Assembly: GCA_014729705.1 (NCBI GenBank)
Contig: WJJK01000306.1
Location: 1 to 17,674 of the forward strand
Source of the DNA: Candidatus Altarchaeales archaeon
GTDB taxonomy: Archaea > Altiarchaeota > Altiarchaeia > IMC4 > SCGC-AAA252-I15
Length of the DNA: 17,674 nucleotides
Direction of reading: 5' to 3'
In this document: positions 14,288 through 17,674 of the stretch, one piece after another
Layout: each line of letters begins with the position of its first letter
How positions within the stretch are numbered: position 1 is the stretch's first letter
The notes under the pieces: model-generated
What the model saw: the letters and a program-made list of their open reading frames with translations, nothing else
The model's database searches: none
What the model was told of the DNA's origin: nothing
Program-made: the position numbers and the translations under genes

Positions 14288-14554
14288 ATGCCTAAAAAGA
14301 AAAAAAACAAGGCGAGTGAGCCTACAAAATCACCTAAACTCCCTGAAGCTGAGAAGTGCTGCAAACACTGCCAGGACTATAAACTCTGTAAGGAACGCGG
14401 GGAATGCTGTGAATACTGTGATTACTACTCCAAAGGCCTTTGCACCTACCAGCTTACCAAGGATCTGCCTAAACACATGATAGAGATATGTGACTACCGG
14501 GGAGACGACTACGGCATAGACGACTACACGGCATACAGCGAAGAGATAAGCTGA
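14288..14554 (+). CDS. Cysteine-rich small protein with two CCxxC motifs
   Basis: The protein has 88 residues and a strongly basic N-terminus (PKKKKNK), then nine cysteines at 24, 25, 28, 34, 40, 41, 44, 52 and 68. Two CCxxC units (24-28 and 40-44) sit 16 residues apart, each followed by an aromatic or Asp-rich stretch, and resemble a duplicated small zinc-binding or iron-sulfur module. The C-terminus is acidic and Tyr-rich (DYRGDDYGIDDYTAYSEE). There is no membrane segment. I cannot name the family. It precedes the HMG-CoA reductase gene by 44 bp on the same strand, but co-function is only inference. Coding is supported by its clean start and the conserved-looking Cys spacing. Confidence 0.78.
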   Translation: MPKKKKNKASEPTKSPKLPEAEKCCKHCQDYKLCKERGECCEYCDYYSKGLCTYQLTKDLPKHMIEICDYRGDDYGIDDYTAYSEEIS

Positions 14555-14598
14555 TTAACGGTTTTTTTGGCTTAACTGCTAATAGTAATTGTTTTACA

Positions 14599-15855
14599 AT
14601 GGATTCACGCATAAGCGGCTTCTACAAACTACCTTTAGGCGAACGATTGAAGGTTTTGAAAAATATGGGGGTTTTATCTGATCTTGATCTCAGGACATTG
14701 GAGGAGGGGTTGTCTGTTGATCAGGCTGAGAAGATGATAGAAAACGTTGCGGGTTTATTCCAACTCCCCTTGGGGGTGGCAACCAACTATCAGGTAAACG
14801 GCAGAGACTATCTAGTGCCAATGGTCACTGAGGAGGCGAGCGTCGTAGCAGCCTCAAGCAATGCAGCGAAAATAGCCAGAGCCGGCGGAGGATTTAAGGC
14901 TGTTTGCTCCGACCCTATTATGGTGGGTCAAATCCAGTTGACGGGTTTAACTAGCATAAGCCGGGCTAAGAAAACACTTCTAGACTCCAAGGAGGAGTTA
15001 ATTGAGCACGCCAACAACCAGGACCCGGTTTTAGTGCGACACGGTGGGGGGGTGCGGGATATTGAGGTCAGGGAAGTCGACACACTGCGGGGTACTATGC
15101 TTGTTTTACATCTTCTTGTTGACGTGCGGGATGCGATGGGTGCGAACGCTGTTAACACCATGGCCGAGAGCATAGCCCCGAAGGTTGAGGAGAAGACTAA
15201 AGGCAAAGTCTATCTTAGAATAATCTCAAACTACGCGGTCAAGCGCACAGCTAAATCCAAGGCAGTCTTCCCAAAGGATGCGTTGGGCGGGGAGGCCGTC
15301 GTTGAAGGAATACTTAATGCGTGGGCCCTCTCCCAGGCAGACGTATACCGCGCGGTAACCCACAACAAGGGTGTGATGAATGGGGTGTCCGCGGTTGTTT
15401 GCGCAACTGGAAACGACACCCGCGCAGTTGAGGCAGGGTGTCACAGTTTTGCTTCAAGAAGCGGGGAATACAAACCGTTGACTGCGTATTATCAAAACGA
15501 TGAAGGGGATTTGGTTGGGGAGATCGAGATACCCTGTCCAGTCGGTTTAGTGGGGGGGGCCACCCGATCCCATCCCATAGCCCGGCTTGCGGTAAAGATT
15601 CTTGGTGTTAAGTCAGCCAACCAATTAGGCGAAGTAATAGCTTCCGTCGGCCTTGCTCAGAATCTTGCCGCCCTTAAGGCCCTGGGTTCTGAGGGCATAC
15701 AGAGGGGGCATATGAGTCTGCACGCTAAAAACATAGCGATTCAGGCAGGAGCAGAAGGTGCATTAATAGATCAGGTCGCAAAGATTATGGTTTTAGATAA
15801 AAAAGTTAGGGAGGATTACGCAAGGGAAATCCTCGCTAGATTAAAAAGAGACTGA
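14599..15855 (+). CDS. Hydroxymethylglutaryl-CoA reductase, class II type
   Basis: The enzyme reduces HMG-CoA to mevalonate, the committed step of isoprenoid synthesis needed for archaeal ether lipids; class II enzymes were first known in catabolic bacteria (Pseudomonas mevalonii) and also occur in archaea such as Archaeoglobus. The motifs are clear: ENVAG (48-52), TEEASVVAA (77-85) with the catalytic Glu region, DAMGANAVNTM (178-188), catalytic Lys at HNKG (255-258; K257), ATGND (269-273), GLVGGATRSHP (317-327) and GHMSLHAKN (371-379) with the catalytic His region. Length (418) fits class II (about 428). There is no Shine-Dalgarno site, so a leaderless or read-through start from the Cys-rich gene is likely. 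It is 7 bp from the convergent cspA stop. Cofactor preference (NADH or NADPH) cannot be told. Confidence 0.96.
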   Translation: MDSRISGFYKLPLGERLKVLKNMGVLSDLDLRTLEEGLSVDQAEKMIENVAGLFQLPLGVATNYQVNGRDYLVPMVTEEASVVAASSNAAKIARAGGGFKAVCSDPIMVGQIQLTGLTSISRAKKTLLDSKEELIEHANNQDPVLVRHGGGVRDIEVREVDTLRGTMLVLHLLVDVRDAMGANAVNTMAESIAPKVEEKTKGKVYLRIISNYAVKRTAKSKAVFPKDALGGEAVVEGILNAWALSQADVYRAVTHNKGVMNGVSAVVCATGNDTRAVEAGCHSFASRSGEYKPLTAYYQNDEGDLVGEIEIPCPVGLVGGATRSHPIARLAVKILGVKSANQLGEVIASVGLAQNLAALKALGSEGIQRGHMSLHAKNIAIQAGAEGALIDQVAKIMVLDKKVREDYAREILARLKRD

Positions 15856-15862
15856 ATTTCTT

Positions 15863-16060
15863 TTATTCTTCTTTTCTCACGTTCTCCGCTTTGGGTCCGC
15901 GTTCTCCATCCACTACGTCAAAGACGACGCGGTCTCCTTGTTCAAGGGTCTTCTCGTCTTCGATTCCTGAGCGGTGTACGAAATAGTCTTTTCCGTCTTC
16001 AGCTGTTATGAATCCGAAGTTTTTTGTGGAATTGAAAAACTTGACTGTGCCTTCTACCAT
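15863..16060 (-). CDS. cspA: Cold-shock domain protein (CspA family)
   Basis: This 65-residue single cold-shock domain binds single-stranded nucleic acids and acts as an RNA chaperone. RNP1 is KNFGFI (13-18; the usual KGFGFI has Gly, here Asn at 14) and RNP2 is DYFVHRS (25-31). The N-terminal VEGTVKFFN and the end EQGDRVVFDVVDGERGPKAENV are typical. The ATG at 16060 is decided by a full Shine-Dalgarno site 8 nt upstream. The gene is convergent with the HMG-CoA reductase gene and has a long (about 190-bp) A/T-rich upstream region before map on the same strand, so it may be transcribed separately with a long leader. Confidence 0.95.
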   Translation of the reverse strand: MVEGTVKFFNSTKNFGFITAEDGKDYFVHRSGIEDEKTLEQGDRVVFDVVDGERGPKAENVRKEE

Positions 16061-16068
16061 GGTTTAAT

Positions 16069-16078
16069 TCACCTCCTT
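16069..16078 (-). promoter_or_regulatory. Perfect Shine-Dalgarno site of cspA
   Basis: AAGGAGGTGA on the minus strand is a ten-base match to the archaeal anti-Shine-Dalgarno, ending 8 nt before the ATG. It is the strongest ribosome binding site in the window and suggests high translation. Confidence 0.8.
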
Positions 16079-16186
16079 AATGTTGTATTGTTTTTTTTAG
16101 GGTCGTCAAAAAATGACTTTCAAAAAAATTCTCCTTCAAGAAACCAAGCAATAAAGACTCTGTTGACATTAAAACCTTTCACTCAC

Positions 16187-16193
16187 AAAAAAA
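16187..16193 (-). terminator. Possible poly-T terminator of the map transcript
   Basis: A T7 run on the minus strand about 60 bp downstream of the map stop. Archaeal RNA polymerase often ends at T-rich runs without a hairpin. Weak evidence on its own. Confidence 0.3.
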
Positions 16194-16252
16194 TCAATTT
16201 TTTTATCTATATTATCTTTCGCTTGGCTACTTTATAAATACACGCTTTTTTT

Positions 16253-17143
16253 TTATTCAGTTGTTATAACACAACCCTTCTCTGTGACTAGGATTGTGTG
16301 TTCAAACTGGGATACGCAACCGCCTTCTTTCTCGCGTAATGGGGGGTAGGATTTCAAGACATCCTGTTGAGTTAATTGATTAAGCAGAATCGGGAGTTTG
16401 AGGGGGTTCACTTTTTGGGCGTACCACCTTGAGGTGAAGGGAAGGCCCTCTCGTTTGCTTATGTGTTTTATTACGCCCCTAAGTTGTCTGTCCCTCGTCT
16501 TTATGGGTTCGAGTTGGCTGTAGATTTCAGCGCCCCGCGATTCAATCACCCTGCCGTAACCGTCTGTTGCAAAGGGCTCGATTGCAAGCACCATATCTTC
16601 TTCCACCTCCCAGTCATAGGGGACTTTTATATTCGGTATTGATAATCCTGCGTGAAGATCGTATTGTTTTACTTCGTGTCCTGAGAGGTTTTCTATAGGT
16701 TTGTATCCGGCGTCAACCATGGTTTCATAGACCTTCGCTCCTATGTCGGCTACCTTACAGCCGGGTTTTATCATAGATAATGTTTCATCCAAAGCCTTCT
16801 GGTTTGCTTCAAGGAGTTTGGGGTGTTCTGCGGATAAATCAATGGTGTATGCGGTGTCTCCGATATATCCGTCTACGTGGACCCCTAAGTCGATGGATAC
16901 TACGTCCCCCTCCCCTAAAACTGTTTTATCCATGTGTTTAGGTGCGTAGTGGGCTGCCACATCGTTTATGCAGACGTTCGCTGGAAACGCAAGCCCTCCG
17001 TTTTCCTCAATTATTTTAGCCTCAATCTCATCTGCGATATCGACTGCTTTTGCACCGGCTTTAACGAGTTTCATACTCCATCTGCGCACTTTAGAAGCGA
17101 TTTTACCTGCTTTAAGTATTTTCTCTCGCTCAGATTGTTCCAT
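16253..17143 (-). CDS. map: Methionine aminopeptidase, type II (archaeal)
   Basis: The enzyme removes the initiator Met from nascent proteins and needs two metal ions. The five expected metal ligands are visible: D85 and D96 (IDLGVHVDGYIGD), H156 (GHEV), E189 (EPFAT) and E281 (FEHT); H65 in NDVAAHYAP lines the pocket. Length (296) and the helical insert between H156 and E281 (about 205-275), which defines type II, agree with archaeal MetAP2. There is no N-terminal extension as in eukaryotes. A TATA-like GTTTTAAACC lies about 30 bp before the ATG, so the mRNA is near-leaderless. The gene diverges from tmk with 72 bp between starts and precedes cspA on the same strand. Confidence 0.97.
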   Translation of the reverse strand: MEQSEREKILKAGKIASKVRRWSMKLVKAGAKAVDIADEIEAKIIEENGGLAFPANVCINDVAAHYAPKHMDKTVLGEGDVVSIDLGVHVDGYIGDTAYTIDLSAEHPKLLEANQKALDETLSMIKPGCKVADIGAKVYETMVDAGYKPIENLSGHEVKQYDLHAGLSIPNIKVPYDWEVEEDMVLAIEPFATDGYGRVIESRGAEIYSQLEPIKTRDRQLRGVIKHISKREGLPFTSRWYAQKVNPLKLPILLNQLTQQDVLKSYPPLREKEGGCVSQFEHTILVTEKGCVITTE

Positions 17144-17215
17144 GATAAAGTTTATATTAACGCATATTGGTTTAAAACAAACCCTTAAAATAATCTTGCA
17201 GCCTATACTTATCTT
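17144..17215. promoter_or_regulatory. Divergent promoters between map and tmk
   Basis: On the plus strand, CTTAAAATAA (17184-17193) is centred 27 bp before the tmk ATG. On the minus strand, GTTTTAAACC (17169-17178) is centred 30 bp before the map ATG. Neither start has a Shine-Dalgarno site, so both messages are probably leaderless. The two boxes are about 15 bp apart centre to centre, so the promoters could compete. Confidence 0.55.
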
Positions 17216-17674
17216 ATGTTTATTGTGTTAGAGGGTGTTGACGGGTGTGGCAAGAGCACTCACGCAAAGCTTTTAGGCCAGTGGTTGGAGGATGAAGGTG
17301 TTTGTGTTTTTTTGACTGCTGAGCCTACCAAAGGTTTTTTGGGTGACGCCCTAAGAAGCTTTTTATCCGGATACCAAAGCCTTGATCCCCTATCTCTTTC
17401 TCTTTTGTTTTGCGCAGACCGGATGCAGCATTTATCCGAGGAAATCAAGCCGGCTCTATCTGAGGGTAAGACGGTTGTCTGCGAGAGATACGTTCACTCA
17501 ACAATAGCCTATCAGGCGGCGCAGGGTGTAGACTGGGATTGGCTTTGGCAGCTGAATCGATTCGCGCTTGAACCGGAATTAGTGCTTTACCTTGACGTGG
17601 ACCCCGAAGTGGGTGTTGAACGCACTACCACCGGCGAGGTTTTTGAGAAAAAGGAGTTCCTATCGAAGGTCAGA
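17216..17674 (+). CDS. tmk: Thymidylate kinase, 3'-truncated by the window edge
   Basis: The enzyme phosphorylates dTMP to dTDP with ATP. The first 153 residues are present of about 200: P-loop GVDGCGKST (7-15), TAEPT (34-38, where the usual REP segment lies), FCADRMQH (65-72, the usual FAADRAxH), CERYVHSTIAYQ (89-100, the DRY-like motif here with Glu-Arg-Tyr) and DVDPEVGVER (127-136). These fix the family firmly. The ATG at 17216 directly precedes the first strand (MFIVLEGVDG) and has a well-placed TATA-like box, with no Shine-Dalgarno site. The frame is still open at the last base, so the LID region and C-terminus lie outside the window. Confidence 0.95.
   Translation, partial: MFIVLEGVDGCGKSTHAKLLGQWLEDEGVCVFLTAEPTKGFLGDALRSFLSGYQSLDPLSLSLLFCADRMQHLSEEIKPALSEGKTVVCERYVHSTIAYQAAQGVDWDWLWQLNRFALEPELVLYLDVDPEVGVERTTTGEVFEKKEFLSKVR

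Larger units (their letters stand above)
16061..16252 (-). promoter_or_regulatory. Long A/T-rich leader and promoter region of cspA, downstream of map
   Basis: These 192 bp are the longest non-coding stretch in the window and hold no gene that I recognise. A palindromic TTTATAAA (16231-16238) is a TATA candidate on either strand; for cspA it would start transcription near 16206, giving a leader of about 145 nt. The minus strand has T7 runs (plus-strand A7 at 16187-16193 and 16122-16128), the first of which could terminate the map transcript. Near 16105-16117 a short hairpin (GTCA, five-base loop, TGAC) and a TTG-AAA-GTC-ATT-TTT-TGA mini frame (16106-16123) with an upstream AAGGAGA (16130-16136) are visible. 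A leader with temperature or translational control is plausible but not shown. Confidence 0.4.

Noticed and set aside
15974..16237. An 87-residue plus-strand frame crossing cspA and its leader.
   Set aside because: It runs antisense through the conserved RNP motifs of cspA and then into A/T-rich non-coding sequence; low-complexity ending.
1..17674. tRNA, rRNA, CRISPR repeats, insertion sequences or attachment sites.
   Set aside because: Gaps are too short for most of these; no spaced repeats, no tRNA-like B-box in a gap, no transposase-like protein and no flanking direct repeats were seen.

Overview
The window is archaeal and probably euryarchaeal in the broad sense. It carries a short archaeal adenylosuccinate synthetase, a geranylgeranyl-reductase-family flavoprotein of the kind used on ether lipids, HMG-CoA reductase for the mevalonate route, the archaeal repair factor Nre, a type II methionine aminopeptidase, an archaeal translin, an AfpA/DmrB-type flavoprotein and an archaeal-type PheRS beta N-terminal half. 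Several starts have TATA-like boxes about 26-30 bp upstream, as expected for leaderless archaeal mRNAs; others have Shine-Dalgarno sites matching the archaeal 16S tail. The lineage cannot be fixed from this piece. There are no methanogenesis genes, and a class II HMG-CoA reductase and a cold-shock protein are present in only some archaea.

Layout. The left edge holds the 3' end of an unrecognised gene (2-451), tail to tail with a translin gene (448-1038, minus). A compact plus-strand run follows: purA, a coiled-coil/winged-helix protein, a geranylgeranyl-reductase-family enzyme, a small membrane protein and an MscS-type TM-helix protein (1075-5119). It meets an archaeoflavoprotein gene (5111-5635, minus). 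Next come a membrane PH-like protein and a DUF4870 protein (5659-6608, plus), meeting a minus-strand group of DUF2085, a CCxxCC membrane protein and the N-terminal half of PheT (6568-8345). Then trkA-trkH (8385-10297, plus) faces nre (10304-11554, minus). A two-TM protein and a TctA-type permease (11608-13032, plus) face an AIR-synthase-like protein and a YkgJ cysteine-cluster protein (12994-14224, minus). Finally a Cys-rich small protein and HMG-CoA reductase (14288-15855, plus) face cspA and map (15863-17143, minus), and a thymidylate kinase gene runs off the right edge.

How it works together. Most of this is housekeeping: purine and dTTP nucleotide synthesis, isoprenoid lipid synthesis (HMG-CoA reductase early, the GGR-family enzyme late), potassium uptake, DNA repair, N-terminal Met removal and cold-shock RNA chaperoning. 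Gene order is very compact. Transcription units alternate in direction. All six convergent junctions overlap or leave at most 7 bp, and all six divergent start-to-start gaps are only 23-72 bp.

The strongest oddity is the PheT gene: it stops cleanly after the B3/B4 editing domain, and the catalytic-core-like half is absent here. Other points of interest are the YkgJ/AIR-synthase-like overlapping gene pair, a TctA permease with a tiny two-TM partner but no TctB or TctC, small Cys-rich proteins, and a long cspA leader. No tRNA, rRNA, CRISPR or mobile element was found. The only non-coding stretch longer than 100 bp is the 192 bp between cspA and map.
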